A DNA stretch of 64,000 bases from Salvia splendens (Eukaryota; Streptophyta; Magnoliopsida; Lamiales; Lamiaceae). The notes under the pieces were generated by a model. It had not been told where the DNA came from and made no database searches. It saw nothing but the letters and a program-made list of their open reading frames with translations. This document shows, in pieces, positions 35,484 to 46,872 of the stretch; positions within the stretch are counted from its first letter, which is position 1; each line of letters opens with the position of its first letter. The DNA is taken from positions 15,128,001 to 15,192,000 of the forward strand of contig NC_056046.1 in assembly GCF_004379255.2 (NCBI RefSeq), written 5' to 3'. The position numbers were made by a program, and so were the translations under genes.

Positions 35484-35619
35484 AATAGTCCTTTGTAATA
35501 GCGTAACGCCTTCTCGTAGGGCAGCGGAGTTGTATGCCGAACAAGTTTTAATAAATGAAATTTTCATTTCGCTTCTAACACTGCGTATTAACAGCTCAGC
35601 GAAATAATTTCATCGTACT

Positions 35620-36064
35620 TGTCCTCGGTCTTATGAAGTAAACTTCTTTGACCGGACTTGGTCCTCGGTCTTATGAAATAAACTTTTTTGACCGGACTCG
35701 TCTTTGGTCTTTATGAAGTAAACTTCTTTGACCGGACTCGTCTTTGGTCTTATGAAGTAAATTTCTTTGACCGGACTAAGCTTGTGTCCTAATTTGGCGA
35801 GTTTTATCGTGTGGATCGGACTTTCCCTTGTCCTAATTCGGCGAGTTTTATCGCGTGGATCGGACTTTCCCTTTGTTGCAGTTCGTTTCAGACGAACTGC
35901 TTGTTTCTTAAGCCGAATTGTGGTCTTGTATCCTCCTTAGAAGCTTGGACTCACAATCGTTGGCTTATTGTTGCAGTTCGTTTCAGACGAACTGCTTGTT
36001 TTTTAAGCTGAATTGTGGTCTTGTATCCTCCTTAGAAGCTTGGACTCACAATCGTTGGCTTATA
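35620..36064 (+). repeat. Tandem repeats inside the Tat element
   Basis: Three repeats in series: about 42-bp units with CGGTCTTATGAAGTAAACTT four times (35620-35785), then TTGGCGAGTTTTATCG units twice (35790-35870), then about 95-bp units starting GTTGCAGTTCGTTTCAGACG twice (35875-36064). Such satellites-in-waiting are common in the untranslated part of Tat elements. Confidence 0.75.
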
Positions 36065-36264
36065 TATGTTCTAAAAAGGGGATCAGCCTTTGAAGAACAA
36101 GATACCTCAATAACATTTGTAAGAGACGACACGCACATAGACAGACAAAACACACCTAGACAAGCAAGACGCACATAGACAAACATGAAAAACAAGTAAA
36201 AAACAAAGCAAGCACATACCCCTAGGACCGAACTAGACACAAGACTGACTGACCGGACTGTCTC

Positions 36265-36699
36265 TTACAAATGGAACTTCTTGAGGTTGGAAATGTACCA
36301 TGTTCGGGGTGCTTGTTCTCCTGACATGTGAGTCAATTTGTAAGACCCTTTGCCGAGGACTTCTGACACCCGATATGGATCTTCCCATGTGGGTTCGAGC
36401 TTGCCCAGCTTTTCTGCTCGGCTTACTTCGTTGTTTCTCAAGACGAGATCTCCCACTTGAAATTGCAGCTTTTTCACCCTTTGGTTATAATACCGGGCTA
36501 CTTGCTCCTTGTACTTGGCTGCTTTTATGCAGGCCAATTCTCCTCTTTCTTCGGCCAGATCTAGTTCGGCTCTCAGTCCGTCCTCATTCAGTTCTGCTGA
36601 GAAATTAAGAGTTCGGGGACTGGGTATGCCGATCTCAACCGGAATCACGGCTTCAGTGCCGTACACCATCGAGTTCGGCTCCGGTGTGACTTCGGTCAT
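36265..36699 (-). pseudogene. Gypsy integrase, C-terminal remnant
   Basis: Reads MVYGTEAVIPVEIGIPS, then YYNQRVKKLQFQVGDLVLR and LEPTWEDPYRVSEVLGKGSY, ending KKFHL. This is the end of a Gypsy integrase. The catalytic core, RNase H, RT and protease that should precede it are absent. Confidence 0.8.
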
Positions 36700-36818
36700 T
36701 TCGCCTGCCTCTGACTCCGGCTGCTGTGATTGCTATGCTTGATGGTGCCGATCTGATTGCTCGGCACTTTTAAGCGCAATCTGCACTCTTGCTCTTTTTT
36801 TACCACCTCGGATGACCG
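36700..36818 (-). other. Junction where most of pol is missing
   Basis: Only about 120 bp lie between the end of gag and the integrase remnant, where an intact element needs roughly 3 kb of pol. Confidence 0.7.
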
Positions 36819-37961
36819 CTATCCCTCCTTTAGTGGGGAAGGAGTTCGGCGAGGAAGCCTCTGATCGCCAAAAGGAGTTCGGCGAGGATGTCCCTGATCG
36901 CCAAAAGGAGTTCGGCGAGGATGTCCCTGATCGCTATGATCGGGCTTCTTTTTGTCTTCTCTAGATGAGCTGTCTAAAGACCGTTTCAGACGGTCTGCCT
37001 CATCGGCACGAGAAAACTGGTCCGCAATGTCCCACATCTCTTGAGCTGTTTGCGGACTGCATTCCACGAGCTTTCTGTATAGCGCTCCGGGCAGGATTCC
37101 ATTTTGGAATGCCGAAATGACAAGTAGATCATTGAGATCGTCTACTTGTAGGCATTCCTTGTGGAACCTCGTCATAAAGTCGCTGATCTTTTCGTCGCGA
37201 CCTTGACGTATAGAAAGCAGCTGAGCCGAAGTGATTCGGGCTTCCGCTTTCTGAAAGAACCTCCTGTGGAAAGCATCCATTAGATCTCGGTAAGATCTAA
37301 TGCTGCCTTGGGGGAGGCTATCGAACCACCTTCTTGCGTTCCCGATAAGCAGCTCGGGAAACAGCTTGCACATATGGACCTCGTTGAGACCCTGGTTCAC
37401 CATGTTATACTGATAGCGTCCCAGGAAGTCATGAGGATTCACTAACCCGTCATAAGTCATCGACGGAGTTCGGTAGTTCTGTGGCAAGGGAGTTCGGGTG
37501 ATATCGTCCGAGAACGGAGTCTTCAATGCTCCGTACATGGCGAACCCGACATCTCTTCGGTATGGAGGAGATGGAGTTCTCCTGTGATTCCGGTACCGAG
37601 GAGGAACAGGAACATGTCGGGGTTGAGGATTCTTCTTCCTGGAAGACACGGCACTACTGCGGTAGTGACTTTCATGTCTGGATGAGGAGGGAGAATCCAC
37701 CGTTTTCGTCTCCGGCTTTTGGCCCTTTTGCAGGAAAATTAAGAACTCTTCCTGCTTCTCGGCCAAAAACAACTTGACAGCCTCGTTCAAATCGGGCTGC
37801 TGGGAAGACTCGGTGCGATGAGTCTTTGAGCGGCTTGTTCCTTCTCCGTGAGAACTGGAAGTAGATTTCTCCCGAGGCTGTTTTCTAGACCTGCGGGCTG
37901 GACTAGCTTCCTCATGGTTATCACGAACGGAAGCACGGGTATTATGTGATCTGGTATGCAT
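36819..37961 (-). CDS. Gypsy (Tat) gag
   Basis: About 380 residues from ATG at 37961. Basic, Ser/Arg-rich N-terminus (MHTRSHNTRASVRDN), then a capsid-type region with YDGLVNPHDFLGRYQ, ARRWFDSLPQGSI, FHRRFFQKAEAR, LLSIRQGRDEKISDFMTRF and the usual helices. The end has three repeats of RRTPFGDQGHP. No zinc knuckle is seen before the stop, so the nucleocapsid part may have gone with pol. The frame is intact, so it could supply capsid or use capsid from related elements. Confidence 0.8.
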   Translation of the reverse strand: MHTRSHNTRASVRDNHEEASPARRSRKQPREKSTSSSHGEGTSRSKTHRTESSQQPDLNEAVKLFLAEKQEEFLIFLQKGQKPETKTVDSPSSSRHESHYRSSAVSSRKKNPQPRHVPVPPRYRNHRRTPSPPYRRDVGFAMYGALKTPFSDDITRTPLPQNYRTPSMTYDGLVNPHDFLGRYQYNMVNQGLNEVHMCKLFPELLIGNARRWFDSLPQGSIRSYRDLMDAFHRRFFQKAEARITSAQLLSIRQGRDEKISDFMTRFHKECLQVDDLNDLLVISAFQNGILPGALYRKLVECSPQTAQEMWDIADQFSRADEADRLKRSLDSSSREDKKKPDHSDQGHPRRTPFGDQGHPRRTPFGDQRLPRRTPSPLKEG

Positions 37962-38015
37962 TTTTTTTTTGTAGAAGAGGATCAAAAACTCGCTTTATCA
38001 CAAATTTGGTTCTCT

Positions 38016-38036
38016 GTTTCCCACAGACGGCGCCAG
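38016..38036 (-). other. Gypsy primer binding site
   Basis: The minus strand reads CTGGCGCCGTCTGTGGGAA immediately after the 5' LTR, a primer site seen in Tat-type Gypsy elements. Confidence 0.75.
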
Positions 38037-38728
38037 TGATGGTTTGGCGAATCTTTGATGGTGATGAATGCTGGAAAATACAGATCACGACACAGAGATT
38101 TACGTGGTTCGATTTACTGAGGTAAATCTACGTCCACGGGAAGAAAAGAGGGCAGAGTTGTATTGCTTGATCTGTTTTCTACAGCTTACAATACAGACTT
38201 GCTATTTGATATTTGATCTCTCGAGCGCCCTCTTCTATCTGATCTAAGTTCTATTTATACATTGAACTAAGATCGTGGCTTGCATCCCCACTAACTAGGT
38301 CGTGGCTTGCATCACCACTAACTAAGTAGTGGATGTCGTGGAGGTCATGAGATCCTGCATGGGTCCACTATCTCTTTGTTTGGTCCGCTATCCTGCATGA
38401 GTTGACACCACTAAATAGATCGTGTAGTGGAGGTCGTGGAGGTTCTGCATGAGTCCACTATCTCCCAGTTCGGTCGAATACTGAGACCGAACTTCTGAAC
38501 TGTTGCCGAGCAGCTTTTGCCGATCTGAGAGTAGAGCCTTATTGGTCGGCTTTTACCGAGCTGTAGGCTGGAGCCGAACTCTTTGGTAATGCCGAACTGA
38601 TTGGTTGGCTTTTACCGAGCTGTAGGCTGGGGCCGAACTCTTTGGTAATGCCGAACTGATACTCTTCCTTGGGCTTTGGGCTGATGGGCCGTCACTGCTA
38701 TTGGGCTTGTTTAGTACGTACCCCATCA
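38037..38728 (-). repeat. Gypsy 5' LTR (right copy)
   Basis: Same sequence as 31584-32275 as far as I can read. The flank 38734-39090 is host DNA without a recognised gene. Confidence 0.9.
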
Positions 38729-39096
38729 TGAATTTTTTTCTCTTACCCAATATTTTTGCATTTCCGGTAGAAGAAAACAGAATTGTAATGTAAAAAACAA
38801 TATTTTTTTTTGTCTTTCGACTGATGAATTGGTGATATGAAAGGATGAGGTCGGTCGATTGTTATAAAAAAATGAAATGAAATCTGACGAGAGAGATCGA
38901 TGTGGTGGGTGGTTTAGTAGTGTGCAATTGAGACGGAAGAGAAAGAAAGAAGGAGGCGCACATATTCTAGGGTTTGATGTATGAGTATTGGCCTATTGGG
39001 TATGTTTGTTTATTTTTAAATTCTAGAAAATTATTTACTATTCACACTTTTTTCACGTATGGTTTGAATGAAACTTGCATGTTTGGACGATTGTAA

Positions 39097-39980
39097 GGCT
39101 ATGCTTGGTTGACGGAAAAGTAAAGTTGACCAGAAAAATGATTCCGAGGAAAATGAATCCCAGGAATATAATTTCTAATAAATTTACTTTCATGTGTTTG
39201 AAAATATCAAAATTTTAAATTTTATATTTGATTTAAATATCAAACTAAAAATATACTAATAATTCTTTTATTTTAAAAAAGAATAATAATATAAAATTTT
39301 TAATAAATTATTAATTACAAATAATAATAATTATATTATTATATTTATTATTACGATGTATAGTTTAAATATGGATTATTTATCATAATATATAATAATC
39401 ATAATAAATATAATTATTATTATTATATTTAAAAATATTAAAATTGAATAAATTTTTTAATTCAAAAATTTCCTACAATTTTATTGATTAATTATTAATT
39501 TATAAAATAATAATAATAATTATTTATTATTATTATATGATTTATATTATATAATCATATTTTAATTGTTTAATAAATTATTAATTATAATAGTAATAAC
39601 AATTATATATAAAAATTATAATAATATAGTTATAATTATGATAATTTTAATTATAGTTATTTATTATACTGAATGAGTATGATTTTATAATTTTAAATTA
39701 TTTTGAAAACATTGTAAATAATAATAATAATAATAATAAATAATAATAATAATAATAACTGTACTATATTGCATTAAATATGTAATAATTCTAAAACTGG
39801 GAAAAAGAATACCTAAGAAAAGTTAGGATTTAGAATCCTAGAAAGTTGTACTAACTTTCCTTGTTCCCGGATTCTGATTACTTTCCCAGTTTGATTAAAA
39901 AACCAAAACAAACACAAAAATTTAAAATTTAAGGAATCAGATTACTTTCCCAGAGAGAATCCCGACAACCAAACATGGCC
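39097..39980. mobile_element. Tourist-type MITE with an AT-rich core
   Basis: Left end GGCTATGCTTGGTTGACGG and right end CCGACAACCAAACATGGCC are inverted repeats with few mismatches, and TAA flanks both sides (39094-39096, 39981-39983). The interior is almost pure A/T with many ATT and TAA runs (39280-39770). Length 884 bp, non-coding. Confidence 0.7.
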
Positions 39981-40041
39981 TAAGCGATTCATGATGGTGG
40001 AGTAACTTTTTAGTTACAGTAAAGAAATTTAGAAAGTCTAA

Positions 40042-41965
40042 GGGTATCCACAATAGGGGCGGCGCGCCGGCCGCACCGGAGGCAGCTAAGCCGCGGTTCT
40101 CTATAGTGGGGAAAGCGTCTGCCCCGGCGTGGACGCTTGGGAGGGGGCGGAAAGGGGATATGCGAATATTCACCGAAGACGCGTCGGTGGGGGAACGGCG
40201 CGGCGATCTACTGCACGGCGCGAACAATTTTTTTTTCATTTTTTTTAAAATTTATTTAATTACCTATAAATACACTCATTCCCCTCATTATTTTCACACC
40301 ATTCAAATTCTTTATTCCTACTTTCTCTCCCTAAAATTTGTGGATTCCATTGCTATTAAAAAATGGATGATTTGTGGAATGACGTGTGAGATTCTCTGAT
40401 TCAAGAGGTGCAGAGGGAAGCCGATGAGGAGGATGCGGCGCAGGCGGCAGAATTGGCGAAGGCCGCGCTCCCTCGTGCGATTCATCATCATTGGACAATC
40501 CCACGAGACCATAGCGGAGTGCACCAGCGGCTGATGGGAGACTACTTTGGCGATAACCCCCGTTACCCACCAGAGATTTTCCGTTGGCGTTTCAGAATGT
40601 CGCAACAGCTCTTCACCCATATAGCGACGACATTGGCGGCGTGATACAGGTGCTTCACCCTCCGGAGTGATTGCACTGGCCGGATCAGGCTGTCTACTTT
40701 TCAGAAATGCACCGCTGCAATTAGGTAGCTTGCCTATGCCGGACCGACTGATATGTTCGACGAATACCTACAGATGGGTGAGCCGACTAGCCTAGAGGTG
40801 CTCCGGCAGTTTTGTAAGGGCATCCGAGAAATCTTTGGTCCGGAGTTCCTACGAAAGCCAACCTCTGATGAGTGCCAGAGACTGCTAGATATGCACGGTT
40901 CGGTGCACGGTTTCCCAGGGATGATAGGCAGCATCGATTGCATGTATTGGGAGTGGAAAAACTGTCTGGTGGCGTGGGAAGGCCAGTTTACTACTGGTTT
41001 CAAAAGCAAACATCCATCGATGATTCTGGAAGCCGTTGCTGACTACCGATTGCAGATCTGTCATGCGTATTTCGGTGTTGCAGGTTCGAACAACGACATC
41101 AACGTTTTGCAGACATCGTCTCTCTTCAATGATGAGTTCCGGAGGGAGGGTCCAGAAATCAGATTCGTAGCCAACGGAACGCAGTACCACAAGGGATACT
41201 ATTTGGCAGATGGGATATACCCTCGTTGGCCCGTATTCGTCAAGACAGTTCGCTAACCGGTTGGACCGAATAAACAATATTTTGCGCAAAAATAAGAGGC
41301 TGCTAGGAAGAATGTTGAGCGAGCTTTTGGTGTGCTCCAAGCGCGATGGGGCATTTTACGGTGCCCGACACTAGTTTGGCACGAAGATGATGTCATGAAT
41401 ATTATGTTAGCATGTATCATATTGCAAAATATGATAATAGAAGATGAAGGATTTGCTGCTGAGCATTGGGTACCGGAAGATGGTGCAAGTACAAGTCACG
41501 GTGTTGCCTCCGCGCCGATACATATGGGTGTACCACGAAGTAATGAATATCTACTCCAACGTTTCACTGATATGCATAGGAGCACAACACATACCTAACT
41601 CCAGGCCAATTTGATGAAGAGGTCTGAGCACGTAGGGGAGGGGGCGCAGCGTGAAGAACATGTGTGATTTTCTATAGATGAAATTTTCGTTGTATAATTT
41701 TCTCCTTACATTAATACGACGGAAATTTAGTTTTCAATTTTAATTTATTTAATTAGCCATTTTTTTGTAATTATGCATAGTCCAATAATTTTAATCTTCA
41801 TTGAATTAAAATATATAAAGAATAAAATAAAGAGAAATGTGACAAAAAAAAAGTGTCCACTATTGCTGTGGAAACTTTTTTTTTGTAGTCGTAAACAAAT
41901 CAGAAGTGAATGTGGAAAAAAAAGTGGCGGAGCGGGTAGAAATGTCCTCACGGTCGTGGATACTC
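40042..41965 (+). mobile_element. PIF/Harbinger element D
   Basis: Left end GGGTATCCACAATAGGGGC and right end GTCGTGGATACTC form short inverted repeats, with TAA at the left and TTA at the right flank. One transposase gene fills the centre; no ORF1 is seen. About 1.9 kb, so it is an internally shortened member. Confidence 0.7.
40363..41667 (+). pseudogene. Harbinger D transposase with six nonsense codons
   Basis: One frame of 435 codons runs from ATG 40363 (MDDLWNDV) to TGA 41665-41667 with no indel. In-frame stops: TGA 40387, TGA 40642, TAG 40726, TAA 41254, TAA 41293, TAA 41596. Each can come from CGA, CAG or CAA by a single C-to-T change. DDE blocks remain: GSIDCMYWEWKNC, AGSNNDINVLQTS and NVERAFGVLQARW. 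The N-terminal helix-turn-helix-like region (FRWRFRMSQQLFTHIA) is also present. Otherwise the protein would be of normal family length (about 400-440). Confidence 0.8.
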
Positions 41966-42214
41966 TTATTGTAGACAACGTAAAAAAAAGCCTACTATAT
42001 AGTATACACGCACGTCAGTTTGATTTAATTAGCACACAAAATAAACTATTGATTAATGCACCTTCCTATAAATGAAAAGAAAACTGTACTAACACGTTAC
42101 CTCCCATGCAGCTTCTGATATTGGAGACAATAAAACACTCGGTTGCTAAAATATTTTGAAGATTCAAATCAACATGAGAATAGATAAGAACCATTGTTAA
42201 TCCTTTTCGAGAAA

Positions 42215-42257
42215 ATAAAATAAAATAAAATAAAATAAAATAAAATAAAATAAAATA
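42215..42257. repeat. AAAAT microsatellite
   Basis: About eight to nine units of TAAAA. The surrounding 41970-44060 contains no gene I recognise; 43430-43570 (for example CCACTATATAAGTCTCATGG) resembles part of an LTR but has no ends. Confidence 0.8.
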
Positions 42258-44069
42258 GATAAATACATCTAACAATAAATGAAAAAAAATAGTAACACAT
42301 CTTCGGGAATTGGTGACAAGATATTGTCGCATATCTAGTGAATCAAGACTCTTAGTATAATAAGACAAAGAGGTTGGAAATTTATTGCAAATTTTATGCT
42401 TGTCGGCAAATCTTGGATTGACACATGTGACTATTGAAAAAAACAATGGTTACTTTATTATTTGTTGGGATGTAATTAGCTACACAACTAATGAATTAAT
42501 ATAAATCTTTGCATTAAAATACGAGGATCCGTATCAACCACGTACATCTTTCTTAGATTAATGGATATGTTGATATTGCCAACCTTGGTAAAATTTATTC
42601 TGGTGACAATTATTTACATTGAGTTATCATGTTAACTTTTAACTCGTAAGTCGTGTCCATCTTTTTAATTCTTTTGAAAACCTTAAACTTTATTGACGTT
42701 TTCTATTGACAAACATGCATGAGGTTCGTTTCACTACAAGGGACCACGACATGAATTTATTTTGAGGGAATGAGGATAATATAGAGAAAGGAAAAAATAG
42801 TTATTTAATTTGAGTTTTGTATAGGTCTTGATTTATTTGATCAACATATTAGAAATTCTCACTATTTTTCTTAAACAACAATGTTATTTGCTGTCACCGG
42901 TGGGCCGATTTTGCTGTGGAAAAAATAGATGCTTTTGCTGAAAATGGGCTGTTTAATAAAACTGATAGGGCTTATGTGATTGGTTTGGATAATTCATTTA
43001 GGAGCTGGGCTGTATGTACATGTCTATTGTAAATGGGCCGAAATTCTAACTTTGATATCTGAATAATAACAACGTGTATTGTAAACTTAGGGTAAAAAAT
43101 GTAAACTTAGGAGTACTACTTAAAAGTGTATTCTGTATTTATTTATTTATTTTATATAGAATACTACGGAGTACTAGTTTTTAGAGAAAATCCGAGGGAA
43201 GAAAAAAAAGTATGAGTGCAGTCTGAATCAAAATCGATCAAATAAAACAATTGATTTCATTCGAGTCGAACGCCTACTTAATACTTTGATCGATTCAATT
43301 AAATTTTAAAATTTTATCCTATAATTTGATCGATTTAATTTCTTACTCATAGAGAGAACACTTTTTTTCTGGAAACCAAGTTTATCGTTTAATTAACAAT
43401 CATTGTTGGCAATTGAAACATAAAAATGAATATGATAATATCTCATATTGGTGTACACAAAGAGCTTAATCCACTATATAAGTCTCATGGGCCTCTCCTC
43501 CTATCACCAATTGGTTTTATGATGTAACCCATGAATTTCTATCAATCATAAAATGAGTTTTATACATATCATATAACAACTTCACCCACTTGAATATCGG
43601 GATGGAATTTAATTATTTTGAAATGTTAAATAAAAAATATGATTCATAACAACCAGCTAAAAAACAAGCATGACAGCAACTCCTAGCTAAAAAGGATTAA
43701 TAATTGAGAGAAGGAATAATTTTGATAGTATCTCCTTCAAATTCAAAATTCAATATAGACCCAAAATTATTAGCCTATACTATAGAGTTGTTAACTGAAA
43801 TTTAGAACAGTTGATAAACTTCAATCGTGGAAATTAGTAGGCGTCCTTATTTGCACTATAATTGTGGAAATTGAGCATAAAACTTTCGACAAGATCTTTT
43901 TTTTTAAATAAACACGTTTCATTTGTAATTCACAATCATCACTATTTTATTGGAAAAGATACGAATGCAGATATTTTCACGAACTTATGGTATAATTAAT
44001 TCCTTAAATGGAACAGTATATTTTAAGCATACAATAGCGAAGGAACCTTCCTGGCACCTCATTTGTTAC

Positions 44070-44635
44070 TCAAAGTCGTCTAAATTAGTTAACCACGTTT
44101 CTGGTGTCTGATAAAAATAAATAATTTCAAGCAAAATCAGATAAAAATGAAAATTAATAATTTCAAGAAAATTCTTACAAAATTAGAATTTGGTCAAATT
44201 CAATAATTTACCAGCAGCTATTATCCCTTAAAGTTAATCGTTTTTTACAAACAACCAAATTATTATCACAAATTTAACAAAACCACAAAATCCTCCCTCG
44301 TCACATGAATGCAAAAATCTGTGTGTACATGCGTAGTGTAATAGTCCACTTTGCACTATCACGTAAAAACACGAAAATTCCTGCATTTGTGTTTTCCTTG
44401 CGACATGTATTAACGGAGTCACGCTATCGTCTAGGGCTCATAATCCCCTAACAATTTTAAATTCATTATTCATTTGATTTCAATGAATAATGAATTGTAC
44501 CTTAAAGTCAAAATTGTGACATGGTATTAAAATTTAATATTAGAATAGCAAGCATACAATATATTCTAGGAATCTTCAAAGTCGTCTACACTCTACGTTA
44601 TATAGTTAACCACGTTTTTGGGTGTCACAAATTGT
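44070..44635 (+). promoter_or_regulatory. Repeated CAAAGTCGTCTA...TTAACCACG blocks upstream of LEA_2 gene a
   Basis: TCAAAGTCGTCTA followed by GTTAACCACGTTT and then GGTGTC occurs at about 44072 and again at about 44576. A third, partial copy (GTCAAAGTCGTCTAAG, then GGTGTTTG) lies downstream at 46255. The GTCAAAG part contains a W-box core (TTGAC on the other strand). Role in regulation is inferred from position only. Confidence 0.4.
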
Positions 44636-44713
44636 ATTTCTTTATAATGCATGCATGATGTATCCACTACTCAATACTCAGCTACCCAATTAATAATTAT
44701 CATCTTCTCTCTC

Positions 44714-44721
44714 TATATATA
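44714..44721 (+). promoter_or_regulatory. TATA box of LEA_2 gene a
   Basis: TATATATA about 100 bases before the start codon, the expected distance in plants. Confidence 0.6.
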
Positions 44722-44816
44722 CGTACACAAACCATCCATTAGTTTCACCAACTCATTCACACATATCAAATCAAATTCCATTCCATAACATCACCAAAAA
44801 AAAGAAAGAAATATTA

Positions 44817-45368
44817 ATGGGAGAAGGCAGAAGAAGCCGCAAGAAATGCTTAGCATACGTCGCAGCATTCATAGTGTTCCAAACAGCCGTCATTTTGGTC
44901 TTCGCTCTCACAGTTATGAAGATCAAAAGCCCGAAGGTGAGGTTCAACGCTATGGTTGTCGAAAGCTTCAGCTCCAGCAACAGCACCGCCACTTCCATCA
45001 ACATGAAGCTTCTCGCTCAGCTCACCATTAAAAACACCAACTTTGGTCATTTCAAGTATGACGAGAGCACCCTCGTCATACTGCACAAGGGTGTGCCACT
45101 CGGGGAGCATGTTATCCCCAAGGGGCGCACCAAGGCCAAGAAAACACAGAAGTTTGAGATCTCCGTGGATGTGAGCACGGCTAGGGGATCGGGTCCTGAA
45201 TTGAGAAATGAGATCAATTCTGGGATTTTGAAGCTCAGCAGCCAAGCAAAATTGAGTGGGAAGGTGCATTTGTTTAAGGTTATCAAGAAGAAGAAATCTG
45301 GGGAAATGAAGTGTGATTGGGACATTAATTTGGGCACTAGGCAGGTGGAAAATTTGAACTGCAACTGA
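44817..45368 (+). CDS. LEA_2 family membrane-anchored protein (gene a)
   Basis: 183 residues, single exon. A short basic start (MGEGRRSRKKC) is followed by one membrane segment (about residues 12-34: AYVAAFIVFQTAVILVFALT) and then a LEA_2/NHL-type beta-sandwich domain with VRFNAMVVESF, LLAQLTIKNTNFGHFKY and a C-terminal KKKKSGEMKCDW block ending NCN. This matches plant proteins annotated as late embryogenesis abundant protein At1g64065-like; relatives sit at the plasma membrane and respond to pathogens or stress. The exact role is unknown. The C-terminal 73 residues match gene d at the right edge at all but one position. TATA box at the correct distance. Confidence 0.9.
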   Translation: MGEGRRSRKKCLAYVAAFIVFQTAVILVFALTVMKIKSPKVRFNAMVVESFSSSNSTATSINMKLLAQLTIKNTNFGHFKYDESTLVILHKGVPLGEHVIPKGRTKAKKTQKFEISVDVSTARGSGPELRNEINSGILKLSSQAKLSGKVHLFKVIKKKKSGEMKCDWDINLGTRQVENLNCN

Positions 45369-46872
45369 TTTTTATTTTACTTTGTTTTTCAAGTTTGATC
45401 TCTTTGCTTTCATTTGAGTTTGTATTTTTTTTAGTTTAGGTTTTTTTTTTGTATTTTTACTTGTGTAACTAGTTATCTCTTATTCATTATTTATGTTGAT
45501 TTACATTTGGTAGCCTCCCTTTTCCCTTTTCCATTCCGTTTCTGAAAATGATTGCGAAGATCTTTCAATAGAAAAGTATTGTCGATTATATTCAAGAATG
45601 TTAGATTTATGTGCACCATGTGAACGTCTTCACATGAGCCTACCTTCGCATGAAATGAAAATTAAATAATAAGGCAGCCACTTCCAAATGATAATTATAA
45701 TTAGTCTGGCAAGTTTGGACTATATATATGGGGTGGGTATATATATTGTAAATTAATAAGATGAGCTTTAAATTCATTCGCAAAGTATGATTATGATAAT
45801 AGTTTTTAAACTCAAACTTGGCTTATTTAAATTGAAAGAATTTATGGAGTCTACCTAGCTTGACGCTTACACGCCAACTAGATATAAAAAGATGCAAAAT
45901 TAAAAAATACTATAATTTTTTTTAATAAATTGTTTTATTTCCTTAAATCACAAATAATTGAAGGCGTCATTCATCTATATGCATGGCGGGCTACTACCCT
46001 CGAATAGCATCTCAGCATTTAACAACTTAAACCGACCTCACATATAATTTCTATCAGATGAGGACATGCTAAAATGAATATTAATGATGCTTTTACGTTA
46101 AACTTTCGAGAAGAAGTACTAACATTAACCACTGCACCCACGTTTTCATTGCTACAGGCATATTATCTTCACCCCATTATATAATTCCTCAAACCAAGCA
46201 CTATATATTAAGCAAACGTTATTCAAGGCACTTTTTTCGGGCCTCACCTACTAGTCAAAGTCGTCTAAGTTTGGTGTTTGTAAACAAACATTTTTATTTT
46301 TGTTTTTATATGTATATTTATATTTATTCTTATTTTCATTCACTAAAATAAGTCTCTATATATTTATGGAGTAGTAAATTTCTCTAATAGGATGAGTCTC
46401 ATTTTTTTAATTAACAATACTTTACAACAAATCCCTAAGCAAGTTATAGCAGTTTTCGGTTCAGTTTCGATTCCAAAAATCCCACTAACTTTATAAAAAC
46501 TGTGGTACAACTTAATTCGTTAAATTTAGAGTAATTGAATAATCGATCGGGTATTAACTGATTGCTTAATCAGTTTGGTTCCAATTATCATTTTGGGTTC
46601 CTTTTAAAGTCTGGTTAATCATTAACTTTGGTTCGGTTATACCCTAAACCCTAGATCATTTAGCCAACCCTACTATCAGATCTCAATCTTCAATTTTAAA
46701 TATTTTTTGTACTAGAAACCTTCATTTCTTAATACTCATACAAAGAGTTGTATAAACGTTAATTGACTATTATTATGAGAGACGCTATAGAGGTACATTG
46801 CTTAGAAAACGCTTTTCAATCTGAAGGTAAAGAAGAAAAATAAGGAGCGATCAATTTCATATGTATATTTAT
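45369..46872. other. Intergenic, no gene recognised
   Basis: Holds the 3' UTR of gene a (T-rich to about 45480) and AT-rich spacer. No ORF with a family signature. Confidence 0.5.

Larger units (their letters stand above)
31584..38728 (-). mobile_element. Ty3/Gypsy (Tat lineage) retrotransposon, pol deleted
   Basis: LTRs of 692 bp at 31584-32275 and 38037-38728; I saw no difference between them on reading. Both are TG...CA and the insertion is flanked by TGAAT (31579-31583, 38729-38733). It runs on the minus strand: primer site CTGGCGCCGTCTGTGGGAA just inside the right LTR, gag, a remnant of integrase, then an antisense ORF on the plus strand and a purine tract (GGGGGGGTAG) by the left LTR. 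An antisense ORF between pol and the 3' LTR is a known habit of Tat elements. It is a recent, non-autonomous copy. Confidence 0.9.
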
